From contig OZ220484.1 in assembly GCA_965116165.1 (NCBI GenBank), positions 3,100,001 to 3,164,000 of the forward strand: 64,000 nucleotides of DNA, in the 5' to 3' direction. This document shows positions 26,805 through 35,738 of this stretch, piece after piece; within the stretch, counting starts at the first letter, position 1; every line of letters starts with the position of its first letter. The position numbers were made by a program, and so were the translations under genes. The notes beneath the pieces were generated by a model, which had not been told where the DNA came from, did not search any database, and saw only the letters and a list, made by a program, of their open reading frames with translations. The stretch is from Azophilus sp965116165. Lineage in GTDB: Bacteria > Pseudomonadota > Gammaproteobacteria > Pseudomonadales > Azotimanducaceae.

Positions 26805-27272
26805 ATGAAAGCGGTTGGAAGAGTCGCGGCCTATTTGCGCCTGGTGGAAAGTGCTCTGCTTGTCGCAATCCTCGCCGCCATGATGCTGCTCGCCGCCTGG
26901 CAGGTTATCGCCCGCAACTTCTTCGACACCGGGCTGCTTTGGGGGGACGCATTGGTGCGGGTGCTGGTGCTTTGGGGCGCGATGGTGGGTGCCATGGTGG
27001 CCTCCCGCAACGATGAGCACATTCGTATCGATCTGGTCTCCCGCTTCGCCGGGGAAGCCTGGCGCCCGCTGCTACAGCGCTTTGCCTGCGCCTTTACCTG
27101 TGCGGTACTGGCGGCCTTCGCCTGGTTCAGCTTCAAGTTCGTGCGTTTCGAATACCTTGATGGCGTCATCGCCTTTGCCGCTGTGCCCGCCTGGGCATGT
27201 GAGGCCATACTGCCCATTGGCGCGGGCGTCATGTGCCTGCGCTACCTGCTGCACACGGTTGTACCGCCATGA
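26805..27272 (+). CDS. dctQ: TRAP transporter small membrane subunit DctQ
   Basis: This 155-residue protein has four predicted helices, including LLVAILAAMMLLAAWQVIA and the family core NFFDTGLLWGDALVRVLVLW with RNDEHIRIDLV. The small subunit associates with DctM to form the Na+-coupled TRAP permease. The ATG at 26805 follows directly on a repeat A fragment, which has replaced the usual ribosome-binding region. Its TGA overlaps the dctM ATG by ATGA, so they are coupled. Confidence 0.9.
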   Translation: MKAVGRVAAYLRLVESALLVAILAAMMLLAAWQVIARNFFDTGLLWGDALVRVLVLWGAMVGAMVASRNDEHIRIDLVSRFAGEAWRPLLQRFACAFTCAVLAAFAWFSFKFVRFEYLDGVIAFAAVPAWACEAILPIGAGVMCLRYLLHTVVPP

Positions 27273-28549
27273 TTTGGCTGGGGGTCGTCGTGGTGCTTGC
27301 CGCGGCCTTGGCCGGGGCGCCCTTGCTGGCCGTGCTGATGGGGGCGGCCATGCTGGGTTTCCTGTCGGCGGACATCGATTTGGCCATTGTCGCCGTCGAG
27401 GTGTACCGCATTGTCGATACGCCGCTGTTGGTCGCACTGCCACTTTTCACCTATGCGGGATACGTGCTGTCCGAATCCAAGACCTCGGAGCGCTTGGTGG
27501 CCGTGGCGCAAAGTTTGTTCGGTTGGTTGCCGAGCGGCCTTGCCGTGGTCGGCTTTGTGGTTTGCGCCGTCTTCACGGCGTTGACCGGTGCCTCGGGGGT
27601 CACCATTGTTGCGCTTGGCGCCCTGCTGTTGCCGGCGCTCGAAAAGGCCGGCTTCGGCAAACGGTTCAGCCTGGGGTTGGTAACCACCTCGGGCAGCCTG
27701 GGTTTGTTGCTGGTTCCTTCGGTGCCCTTGATTCTCTATGGAATCATCGTGCAGCAGCTTGGCATTGGGGAATCGTTCGCCATCACAGAACTGTTCGTGG
27801 CGGGCATTGTACCGTTGACGCTGATGCTGGCCTGCCTGATTGCCTGGACACTTTGGCTGCATCGGGACGGCAGTGTGCCGAGAACGCCCTTTGCCTGGGC
27901 TGCGGTCGGTCGCGCCCTGATGGCGGCGCGGTGGGAACTGCCGCTGCCGCTGGTGGTGTTGGGCGGTATCTATTCGGGCTATTTCGCCATTTCGGAGGCG
28001 GCGGCGGTGACCGCCGTTTATGTCACCATCGCGCAGGTTTTCCTATACCGCGACATCCGCGTCCGGGATTTACCCGGTGTTGCCGGCGACGCCATGGTCA
28101 TGGTGGGCGGTATTCTTTTGGTTCTCGGCGTGGCGTTGGCGTTCACCAATTTCCTGGTCGATGCGGAGGTGCCGCAACGGCTTTTTGAGTTCATACAACG
28201 ACATATCGACAGTGCGTTTGCGTTTCTGCTGCTGCTCAATATCCTGCTGTTGGCTCTTGGCGCCATGCTCGACATTTTCTCCGCGCTGGTCATCATGGTG
28301 CCGTTGATATTGCCTGCGGCGATAGGATATGGCATTCACCCGATCCACCTCGGCATCGTGTTTCTTGCGAATATGCAAATCGGCTACTTCACACCGCCGG
28401 TGGGCATGAATCTATTCATCGCCAGCTACCGGTTCAAAAAACCGGTGCTCGAGCTTTATGCCGCCTGCTGGCCGTTCATGGTAGTGCTCTTGCTGGCGCT
28501 CCTGTTGATTACCTATGTGCCCTGGTTCTCACTGGCGCTGGTACGGTGA
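27269..28549 (+). CDS. dctM: TRAP transporter large membrane subunit DctM
   Basis: This 426-residue protein has about twelve membrane helices and the DctM features LVALPLFTYAGYVLSESKTS, GASGVTIVALGALLLPAL, and GYFTPPVGMNLFIASYRF near the C-terminus. It is the transport channel subunit. It overlaps dctQ by four bases at the start. At the end, its TGA overlaps a possible GTG start of mlaC, so the TRAP genes and the mlaC-mlaA-RND genes are very likely one operon. Confidence 0.94.
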   Translation: MIWLGVVVVLAAALAGAPLLAVLMGAAMLGFLSADIDLAIVAVEVYRIVDTPLLVALPLFTYAGYVLSESKTSERLVAVAQSLFGWLPSGLAVVGFVVCAVFTALTGASGVTIVALGALLLPALEKAGFGKRFSLGLVTTSGSLGLLLVPSVPLILYGIIVQQLGIGESFAITELFVAGIVPLTLMLACLIAWTLWLHRDGSVPRTPFAWAAVGRALMAARWELPLPLVVLGGIYSGYFAISEAAAVTAVYVTIAQVFLYRDIRVRDLPGVAGDAMVMVGGILLVLGVALAFTNFLVDAEVPQRLFEFIQRHIDSAFAFLLLLNILLLALGAMLDIFSALVIMVPLILPAAIGYGIHPIHLGIVFLANMQIGYFTPPVGMNLFIASYRFKKPVLELYAACWPFMVVLLLALLLITYVPWFSLALVR

Positions 28550-28563
28550 CAGGGGGCAATGCG

Positions 28564-29259
28564 ATGGCTTCGTTCCGCTTGCAAGTCCGTCGGACCCCCG
28601 AGGTCCGCGTATTTGATCGCCCGGTATCGCTGGTGCCGGGGCTTCGGCCCGTACTCGTCCTCTTTGTGCTCGTGTTGTCTCCGCCGTTGGCGGTGCGGGC
28701 TGTGGAGGAGAACCCTTTCGGGGATGTTTCGGCCGCTACGGTCGCCGCCAGGGTGGATGCCTTCCACACGCAACTCGTCGAGGCGATGAAGGTGCCCGGA
28801 TATAGGGAGCGGGTTGCTGTTTTGGAACCGGTGGTGGCCGGGTTCTTCGATTTGTCAACGGTGTCCCGCATTACCCTTGGCCGAACCTGGCGGGAACTTG
28901 ACGAGGCGCGACGCGGTCAATTCCGGGGGTTGCTGGAGAGGCTGATTGTCGCCACCTATGCGGACCGGTTCGACAGGTACGACGGTCAGCAATTCATCAA
29001 TGTCGAATCGGTGCCCGCGCGCCGGGGATGGGTGGTGAAAACCGAGCTCGTCCGGGCCAACGGCGAGCGGGTGCATCTCGACTACTATTTCCACGGCGAA
29101 GGGGTGTTCAACGTGGTGGCGGACGGTGTCGGCGACCTATCGCTCCGTCGCGCCGACTACAACAGCATCGTCAAGCGGGAGGGCTTTGCCTCGCTGCTTG
29201 CGCACCTTGAGGAGAACATCGCGAAACTGAATGAGGCCGATAGGGGGGATGCATTATGA
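28564..29259 (+). CDS. mlaC: MlaC/HpnM-like periplasmic phospholipid-binding protein
   Basis: This 231-residue protein has a secretion signal (LVPGLRPVLVLFVLVLSPPLAV) and a Tol_Tol_Ttg2 (MlaC) domain: VDAFHTQLVEAMK, LEPVVAGFFDLSTVSRITLG, WRELDEARRGQFRGLLERL, and YYFHGEGVFNVVADGVGDLS. Family members carry phospholipid (MlaC) or are linked to hopanoid transport (HpnM). ATG 28564 has AGGGGG upstream; a GTG at 28546 overlapping the dctM stop is the alternative. Its own stop overlaps the mlaA start (ATGA). No mlaFED ABC genes are nearby, so the RND exporter two genes on is the probable partner. Confidence 0.88.
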   Translation: MASFRLQVRRTPEVRVFDRPVSLVPGLRPVLVLFVLVLSPPLAVRAVEENPFGDVSAATVAARVDAFHTQLVEAMKVPGYRERVAVLEPVVAGFFDLSTVSRITLGRTWRELDEARRGQFRGLLERLIVATYADRFDRYDGQQFINVESVPARRGWVVKTELVRANGERVHLDYYFHGEGVFNVVADGVGDLSLRRADYNSIVKREGFASLLAHLEENIAKLNEADRGDAL

Positions 29260-30230
29260 ACCGACCGATCAAGGGCGACTCCAACGGGGCGGCGACCGGC
29301 GGCCCGCGGCAAAAGTTTCCCCGCATTCGGCCGATGGTCCATACCCGTCGGCCGCATTGTCCATTGGTCAAGTATTCCCGATATCCCCCCCCCTCGGACC
29401 ACGCCGGCCAGCTGCCACTTGTCGCCCGCTCCCCTCTTCCCGCCCGGTGCGGTGCGGGCTTTTTGCCACGGTCCGCCCATCGGGTTGGTTTGCTCGCCAT
29501 TGTGGTGGCGCTTGCGGCCTGCGCAACCCTTGATGGGCCCGATTACGGCACCTACGACGAGAACGAGGGATTCAACCGCGCCTCCTATGATTTCTCCGAA
29601 GTGGTGGACCGACGCGCCTTGGCGCCCGTTGCCCGCGGATACAAGACCATTACGCCGGATGCGGTGGAAACCGGCATCGGCAACTTCTTCGCCAACCTGC
29701 GCAGCTTGGACAGCAGTCTCAATGGCTTCCTGCAGGGCAAGCCGGGACGGGGCGCCACGGATGCCATGCGTTTTCTCCTCAACAGCACGGTCGGCATCGG
29801 TGGTCTATTCGATGTCGCAACCGGCGCCGGTCTGGTGGACCAGGAGGAGGATATCGGCCAGACCCTGGCCGTTTGGGGATGGAGGAACAGCCGCTATGTC
29901 TATGTGCCCCTGGTGGGGCCATCCACGATACGCGACCTGCCCTCCCTGGTGATGCGGGCCCTGGTGCCGCGCCTGGTGCTTGGCGGTGCCGCGGATTTGG
30001 GCTTGAGCAGTGCCGGCAGTTTGGGGTTGAGCGCTTTGAATATCGTCAGTGCCCGCGCCGATGTGCTGACGCTGACGGATGCGCGGGATTCCACGGCCCT
30101 CGATGCCTATGTTTTCACCCGCGAGGCCTATGTGCAGCGCCGCAAATTCCTGATTTTCGATGGCGATCCACCGGTCGAGGAGTTCGATGCCTTTTTCGGG
30201 GAATTCGATGACTTCGACGAAGAGCCCTGA
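29256..30230 (+). CDS. mlaA: MlaA/VacJ family outer-membrane lipoprotein
   Basis: This 324-residue protein has the VacJ pattern NEGFNRASYDFSEVVDRRAL, IGNFFANLRSLDSSLNGFLQ, DIGQTLAVWGWRNSRYVYVPL, and GPSTIRDL. A lipobox (VALAAC) puts the lipidated cysteine at residue 89 from the ATG at 29256. The start overlaps the mlaC stop, but 70 or more residues before a lipoprotein signal is far too long. So either a later start is used or extra DNA was inserted in the signal region, as in dctP. In the Mla system this protein removes outer-leaflet phospholipids from the outer membrane. Confidence 0.9.
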   Translation: MNRPIKGDSNGAATGGPRQKFPRIRPMVHTRRPHCPLVKYSRYPPPSDHAGQLPLVARSPLPARCGAGFLPRSAHRVGLLAIVVALAACATLDGPDYGTYDENEGFNRASYDFSEVVDRRALAPVARGYKTITPDAVETGIGNFFANLRSLDSSLNGFLQGKPGRGATDAMRFLLNSTVGIGGLFDVATGAGLVDQEEDIGQTLAVWGWRNSRYVYVPLVGPSTIRDLPSLVMRALVPRLVLGGAADLGLSSAGSLGLSALNIVSARADVLTLTDARDSTALDAYVFTREAYVQRRKFLIFDGDPPVEEFDAFFGEFDDFDEEP

Positions 30231-30240
30231 TGGTTGATCC

Positions 30241-32790
30241 ATGATCGAGCACTGGGTGGTTGAGCGTCTGGCCCGCTGGGTCGGGTGGGTCGCGCGGCAC
30301 GCCCGTCCAACACTCGTCGTGCTGGCATTGTTCACCGCCGCCTGCGGTTGGTTTGCGGTGGACCGTTTCCACATGAACCCCAATCTACGCGATCTGATTC
30401 GCCAGGAGGCGTCGTGGCGGGAAGACTTTGATCGGTTTGAGGAGTCCTTTCCGGATCGGGTTCGAACCGCCCTGGTTGTCGTATCCGGCACGGCCTATAA
30501 ACAGGTGGAGGAAACGGCCCGGCGGCTCGAGGTCGAGATTCGTCGCCGCCCGGATCAATTTCGGGCGGTGTATGCCGGAGACGGCCACCCTTTCTTTCGC
30601 GACCATGCCCTGCTTTACCTTGACCGGGACGAACTCGACGACATGGCGGACCGCTTGGCGGAGGCTCAGCCTTGGTTGACGGCGGTGGCGGAGGATCCCA
30701 GCTTGCGTGGCATTTTGGATCTCGTTGCCGACGGTATTGAGGAAGACCCGCCAAGCGCTTTCGACACCATCGTCCGGCATCTGCGATCCGCCGCCGAGGC
30801 CGCCTTGGCGGGGGACGACCCCACCATCTATTGGACCAACGAGTTCTTTGCGGCGGACGAAACCTATTACCGCCTGATATTCCTGAAAACCAACCTGGAT
30901 TTGGGCGAGACCCGGGCTGGTGCCGAGCTGATGCGTGAATTGCGCGCCATCGTTGCCGACTTGGATGCGCCGCCCGTTGTGCGGGTGGGAATTACCGGCG
31001 ATGTGCCGCTGACCCACGAGGAAGTTGAGGCGGCGGTGGACGGGGTGCGGATTGCCGGCTGGCTTGCTGTGGCGCTGTTGATATTGGTGCTGGTTGTTGG
31101 CGTGCGCTCGCTGCGTATCATTCTGGCGACCTTTGCCATGTTGGCCGTGGGCATCGTTTGGACCGCGGCTTTCGCCATGCTGGCGGTGGGTGAATACAAC
31201 ACGCTTTCGGTCGTCTTTCTCGTTGTGTTCTTCGGATTGGGCGTGGATTTTTCGGTGCACTTCTCGCTGCGCTATCAAGAGGCGCTTGGTGCCGGGGTGG
31301 CGGACATTGCCGATGCCCTGTCCGAGGCGGCCCGCAGCGTGGGCGGCGCCATCTTCATCTGTACGCTGACCACGACGCTCGGCTTCCTGGGGTTCTGGCC
31401 GACGGACTATCGGGCGCTTGCGGATTTGGGGCTGATTTCGGCGGGCGGTATGGTGATTGCCGGCATTCTCACCTTCACGCTGTTGCCTGCGTTCTATGCG
31501 ATGTGCGGCGCTGTGCATCCCCACAGTATGCGTGTTCCGACCAGCCAGCGGTTGGTCAGCCACCTGATCAACCATCGGGCGCGGGTACTCACGGTTATGT
31601 CGCTGTTGTTGGTGGTCGGAATCGGATTGGCCGCCCAGGCGCGGTTCGATTACAGCGTGCTGGCGCTGAAAGATCCGGAATCCGAATCCATGCGCACCCT
31701 GCGGCAATTGCAGGAAGACGGGCGGGCGACCGATTACGCCCTGCTCGTGCTGAGCGACGAGGCCCTTGACACAAGCGCGCTCGAAGAACTATCCGTGGTC
31801 GATGCGGTGGTCTCCCTGGCCGACTATGTGCCGGACGATCAGGACGACAAGCTCTGGGTGCTTGCCGATGTGCGGGAAATGCTGTGGAGTGCTATTGAGC
31901 CGTTGCGGCGGCTTGCCGCGCCGACAATCGATGATTTGCGCGAGGCGGTCGGGCGGGTGCGGCGGAGCATCGCGGAACATGACTCGCACGGGCGATTTGC
32001 GGGGCTCGATGCATCGCTCGCGGAGCTGGATGCGGCCCCGCCGGACGCGTTGTTGGCTTGGCAGGACGGTGTGGTTGGGAATCTCATCGAGGAATTGGAC
32101 TGGTTGCGCCGGGCGTTGGCCGTGGTTCCGATACGGGAAGCCGATTTGCCGGCCGAGGTGCGGGCGCGCCTGGTGAACCCGGCGGGGCAGCACCTGACCC
32201 TGATACTCCCGGAGGAAGATGTGGCGCCGGTGGATGCGCTCAGCCGCTATATCGAGGGGGTGCGCGAACTCGTGCCCACCGCCACCGGGCGGGCGGTGAT
32301 CGAATGGGGCGTGGGCCGTATCGTCAGGGACAGCTTTATCGAAGCCATGACCTTCGCGCTTTGCGCCATCGCCCTGGTGTTGCTCGTTATGTTCCAAAGC
32401 CTGCGCTATGCGGCGCTGATTCTAGTACCCTTGGGCATGGCCGTTGTATTTGCGCTCGCGCTCGGCGTCCTGTTCGACATGCCGCTCAATATGGCCAATA
32501 TTTTGGTGCTACCGTTGATCTTTGGTTTGGGGGTGGACAACGGTGTGCATGTCGTCGACCGTTATCGGGGCGAGGGCGATGTACCCCGCCTCATGCACTC
32601 CAGCACGCCGCGGGCGGTACTGCTCAGTACACTGACCACCGTTGGCACCTTTGCGGCCCTCGCGTTGTCGCCCCACCAGGGCACCGCCTCCATCGGGTTG
32701 TTGCTGGCCGTGGCGGTTTCGCTGCTGTTGTTGTTCACGGTATTTCTTTTGCCGGTTTTTTTGTCCTGGATTGCGGGGAAGGCCCCATGA
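30241..32790 (+). CDS. RND superfamily exporter, HpnN-like
   Basis: This 849-residue inner-membrane protein has the MMPL/RND arrangement: one N-terminal helix, a first large periplasmic domain (about residues 45-265), a six-helix bundle, a second periplasmic domain (about 430-690), and another bundle. The paired signatures GLGVDFSVHFSLRYQEA and GLGVDNGVHVVDRYR contain the conserved Asp of each half. It resembles HpnN, which moves hopanoids to the outer membrane. It starts 10 bp after mlaA. The order mlaC-mlaA-RND suggests a lipid export or retrieval system. No hopanoid synthesis genes are in the window. Confidence 0.9.
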   Translation: MIEHWVVERLARWVGWVARHARPTLVVLALFTAACGWFAVDRFHMNPNLRDLIRQEASWREDFDRFEESFPDRVRTALVVVSGTAYKQVEETARRLEVEIRRRPDQFRAVYAGDGHPFFRDHALLYLDRDELDDMADRLAEAQPWLTAVAEDPSLRGILDLVADGIEEDPPSAFDTIVRHLRSAAEAALAGDDPTIYWTNEFFAADETYYRLIFLKTNLDLGETRAGAELMRELRAIVADLDAPPVVRVGITGDVPLTHEEVEAAVDGVRIAGWLAVALLILVLVVGVRSLRIILATFAMLAVGIVWTAAFAMLAVGEYNTLSVVFLVVFFGLGVDFSVHFSLRYQEALGAGVADIADALSEAARSVGGAIFICTLTTTLGFLGFWPTDYRALADLGLISAGGMVIAGILTFTLLPAFYAMCGAVHPHSMRVPTSQRLVSHLINHRARVLTVMSLLLVVGIGLAAQARFDYSVLALKDPESESMRTLRQLQEDGRATDYALLVLSDEALDTSALEELSVVDAVVSLADYVPDDQDDKLWVLADVREMLWSAIEPLRRLAAPTIDDLREAVGRVRRSIAEHDSHGRFAGLDASLAELDAAPPDALLAWQDGVVGNLIEELDWLRRALAVVPIREADLPAEVRARLVNPAGQHLTLILPEEDVAPVDALSRYIEGVRELVPTATGRAVIEWGVGRIVRDSFIEAMTFALCAIALVLLVMFQSLRYAALILVPLGMAVVFALALGVLFDMPLNMANILVLPLIFGLGVDNGVHVVDRYRGEGDVPRLMHSSTPRAVLLSTLTTVGTFAALALSPHQGTASIGLLLAVAVSLLLLFTVFLLPVFLSWIAGKAP

Positions 32791-32800
32791 CGACCGTGCC

Positions 32801-32840
32801 GCCGCCACTGATGCGGCATTATCGGTTGGATGGACCAGCA
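32801..32840 (+). repeat. Repeat B, copy 2
   Basis: CTGATGCGGCATTATCGGTT followed by GGATGGACCAGCAG lies 10 bp after the RND exporter stop and matches copies at 4396 and 50501. Confidence 0.75.
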
Positions 32841-33053
32841 GCCTGCCGGACCTAATTGTGTCGAATTTATTAAGCCACTGATATTTCAGACATTCCCTCA
32901 CGGTGGGTTGAAAATAAAATATCAATTAGAATCAATAGGTTATGAAATTAAGCGCTATTAAGGTCCGACGGGCTGCCAGCCCGACCCATGCGTGGGTGAA
33001 CGTAGGATAATCACAGCGGAAATTTCGAGAAAAATGCCGATAATGTGGATTTG
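32841..33053. other. Intergenic region with repeat C copy 2
   Basis: Repeat C occupies 32938-32973. Just before it, CAGACATTCC and ATAAAATATCAATTAGAATC resemble a decayed repeat A. No gene is supported. Confidence 0.5.
32938..32973 (+). repeat. Repeat C, copy 2
   Basis: GGTTATGAAATTAAGCGC, then TATTAAGGTCCGACGGGC, nearly repeats 12575-12612. Confidence 0.65.
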
Positions 33054-34994
33054 ATGTGTCAATTTCTTCGTCATTTTGTGCTGGTGGCGCTCCATATTGG
33101 GATGTACATCCGCAGGATTTTCTTAGGGCGCGGACTTCCGGGTGGCGCTGGAGGCTGGTGGAACCGGAGGGCGGCTTGGCCGGGCGCGGGCGTGCCGGCA
33201 AGGTTCTGGCTGTGGTTTTCCGGGCTTTGGTTTGTCCCCGGTTTGGTGTTTCGCATCGTCATTGCCGTTGGATTGCAAGAGGAAGCGACGGGTGAGCGTG
33301 CGATTGCCGTCTTGGCGGGTTTCATTGCCGACCTGCAGGCGCTGTTCATTGTCTTGGGTTTTCTGGGCTGCGGCTTTTTGATAGGCGCTCGTTTTGCGCG
33401 TTGGTGGCTTGGGCTGGCGCTGTCGTTGGTCGCCTTCGTTTATATCGCCGATTGCTTTTACTGGTGGGAATTTCAGAGCCGACCCGATCGCTTTGCGCTG
33501 CATTACGTGGAATATCCGAGGGAAGTGCTGGTATTTCTTGACGAGCAGTTCTATCTGGGCCTGTTCGTACTGCCGTTCGCGGTGCTGGCCGGGTTCGTCA
33601 CCCGTTGGGCCATCCAGTGGCTGCCGGAGCGGATTACAGTCCGTGACCGCGCCGTCTGCGCTCTGTGGATTGTGTCGGGGCTCTTGGTTCTTACCTACGG
33701 GTCGCCGGGGGTGGCGGGTCACTCGAGGCACCTCCATCACCTGAGCAGCAATGCCTATTTGGGTTTGCTGATGGCGGCAAGGATTGATGAGACTGTTTGG
33801 GAAGGTTTCTATTGGCGGCCGGAGCCGGCCGACCACGCCGTTGCCCATGCATCAGCCGCCGCCAATTCCCGGGGATCGATGGCGGCGACCCCGGCGGTGC
33901 GCCCAACCGTTCCCGTACTGGGGTCAATCCGGCATGTGATGCTGATCATTGAAGAGTCGTTGGGCGGTGAATTCTGGCAAAACCCGGCAAAACGCGCGCG
34001 CTACATGCCCAGGTTGCAAGCCATGGCGGAGCGGGGCCTGGCCTTTGAGTCCGTCTATGCGACCGGGGGATTCACGATCCGCGGGCTCGAAGCCATTCTG
34101 AACGCCTATCCGCCGCTGCCGGGCGTGTTGATGACGACGGAGCCACGCTTGGAAAGGTTGCCCTCGTTGCCCCGTGAATTGGGTAGGGCGGGCTTTCATA
34201 CGACATTCGTCTACGGTGGCTGGCCCGGCTTTACGAGCTTCCATGACTATTGGCGCCGCATCGGCTACCACGAGATGCTTGATCGCTACGATTTCGACAA
34301 CCGTTGGTTCGAGACGAGTTGGGGCGTCGCGGATGAAATCCTGTTCGGCAGGGTGCTTGAGGAGATGGATCGGTTGACCGCGATCCATGATCGGGTGATG
34401 TTGACCACGCTAACGGTATCCAACCACCGTCCCTTCGACTTTCCCGAAGGCCGTATCGAGTACCCGTCCAACGAGCGTCGGCGGGAATACGTTCTCGCCT
34501 ATGCCGACTGGGCGCTTGGTGAGTTCATCGATGAGGCGGAGCGACGACCTTGGTTTGAGGATACCCTGTTCGTGGTGGCGGTGGACCACGGTCCGGTGCA
34601 CGCGGGCCCGGCGCTGATACCCGCCGCTGGTTACCGGGTGCCATTGGTCTTCTACAGTCCGCGCAATCTGCAACCGGCCGTATACGACCATCAGGGCTCC
34701 ATCATGAGCTTGGCGGTGACACTGTTCGACTTGCTCGGCATCACACCCGTCGATTCGTTTTTTGGCCGTAGCCTGCTCGCCGGTGACGGGCCGGTGCCGG
34801 TGGAACTGCACCATGAGGTGGGCATTCTGGGGAAGGATCGGATGACAGTACTGGTGCGTGGTGGCGGGCTACTCGGCTGGCGCTACGACGGTACGAGACT
34901 CATGCCCGACGAGCCGGATTTGGCGCAGGCGATCAGGGCCGAGGCACTTTTCCGAGCGGCGCATGAACGCCTGTACGGATCCGGCGATTCCTAG
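33054..34994 (+). CDS. LtaS/OpgB-like membrane sulfatase-fold phosphotransferase
   Basis: This protein of about 646 residues has five N-terminal membrane helices (for example FWLWFSGLWFVPGLVFRIVI and LFVLPFAVLAGF) followed by a sulfatase-fold domain. Metal-site and catalytic elements are visible: LIIEESLGGEFW, the nucleophile threonine region GGFTIRGLEAI, and VVAVDHGPVH. In this family such domains transfer glycerophosphate or phosphoethanolamine groups to envelope glycans or lipids. ATG 33054 is used; a GTG nine bases earlier is possible. It follows the lipid-transport operon, so an envelope role fits the context. Confidence 0.86.
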   Translation: MCQFLRHFVLVALHIGMYIRRIFLGRGLPGGAGGWWNRRAAWPGAGVPARFWLWFSGLWFVPGLVFRIVIAVGLQEEATGERAIAVLAGFIADLQALFIVLGFLGCGFLIGARFARWWLGLALSLVAFVYIADCFYWWEFQSRPDRFALHYVEYPREVLVFLDEQFYLGLFVLPFAVLAGFVTRWAIQWLPERITVRDRAVCALWIVSGLLVLTYGSPGVAGHSRHLHHLSSNAYLGLLMAARIDETVWEGFYWRPEPADHAVAHASAAANSRGSMAATPAVRPTVPVLGSIRHVMLIIEESLGGEFWQNPAKRARYMPRLQAMAERGLAFESVYATGGFTIRGLEAILNAYPPLPGVLMTTEPRLERLPSLPRELGRAGFHTTFVYGGWPGFTSFHDYWRRIGYHEMLDRYDFDNRWFETSWGVADEILFGRVLEEMDRLTAIHDRVMLTTLTVSNHRPFDFPEGRIEYPSNERRREYVLAYADWALGEFIDEAERRPWFEDTLFVVAVDHGPVHAGPALIPAAGYRVPLVFYSPRNLQPAVYDHQGSIMSLAVTLFDLLGITPVDSFFGRSLLAGDGPVPVELHHEVGILGKDRMTVLVRGGGLLGWRYDGTRLMPDEPDLAQAIRAEALFRAAHERLYGSGDS

Positions 34995-35079
34995 CCCGTA
35001 GCGGTATTTCGAGCCCGCACGTTACAATAGCGCACTTTCTTGGCCGCGGACCGCGCCTCGCATCGACGCGCCATTCACT

Positions 35080-35184
35080 TAAGGAAGGTCTGATTAATTC
35101 TGTAGTCGCGGCATCCTATTCAATAAAATCAATAACTTAAGAATAGATCAATGCCGCTCCATCGAATTGTTCAGACCTTCCTTA
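35080..35184 (+). repeat. MITE-like repeat A, copy 3
   Basis: This is a 105-bp copy with ends TAAGGAAGGTCTGATTAAT and GTTCAGACCTTCCTTA. Here the left end carries GG like the right end, giving better inverted symmetry than copy 1. It ends 19 bp before the YjbQ start. Confidence 0.9.
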
Positions 35185-35203
35185 AGAGACCGAAAAAACA
35201 CCT

Positions 35204-35644
35204 GTGACAGACGCCAATTGCCGGATCTCCACCATGAACCTTAGCCTCACCGTGCCCACCGGACGCCAGGGGCTGCATGAAATCACGCGGCAGGTCCGCG
35301 ATTTGGCCGCGGGGACCGGCATCTCCGATGGATTGGTTACACTGTTCATCCGGCACACCTCCGCCAGCCTCGTCATTCAGGAAAATGCGGATGAGGCCGT
35401 TTTGGTGGATATGTCGAATTGGCTAAACCGCCTCGTCCCCGAGGACGAGCGACTTTATACCCACAAAGCGGAGGGTCTGGACGACATGCCCGCCCACATC
35501 AAGTCGGCACTCACGGCGACGAGTTTGTCCATTCCGCTGATTGGCGGTGAACTCGCGTTTGGCGTTTGGCAGGGAATCTTCCTGTGGGAGCACCGGCATC
35601 GCCGGGACAATCGGGAGGTGCTGATCAACGTGATGGGGTCGTAA
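35204..35644 (+). CDS. yjbQ: YjbQ family protein (UPF0047)
   Basis: This 146-residue protein of the YjbQ family has FIRHTSASLVIQENAD, HKAEGLDDMPAHIKSAL and GVWQGIFLWEHRH. These contain the conserved histidine and acidic residues that form a metal site in solved homologues. Weak thiamin phosphate synthase activity has been reported for the family, but its main role is unsettled. The GTG at 35204 is used because it keeps the first beta strand; ATG 35234 is an alternative. Confidence 0.9.
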   Translation: MTDANCRISTMNLSLTVPTGRQGLHEITRQVRDLAAGTGISDGLVTLFIRHTSASLVIQENADEAVLVDMSNWLNRLVPEDERLYTHKAEGLDDMPAHIKSALTATSLSIPLIGGELAFGVWQGIFLWEHRHRRDNREVLINVMGS

Positions 35645-35738
35645 GCCTACTATCGAGGACTCAATCCGATTGCGCTAATAGGGATGCTGCGATTAGAGTG
35701 GCTGTCTTACTTCGGACAATAGTTGCGGGAAGCCGCGC

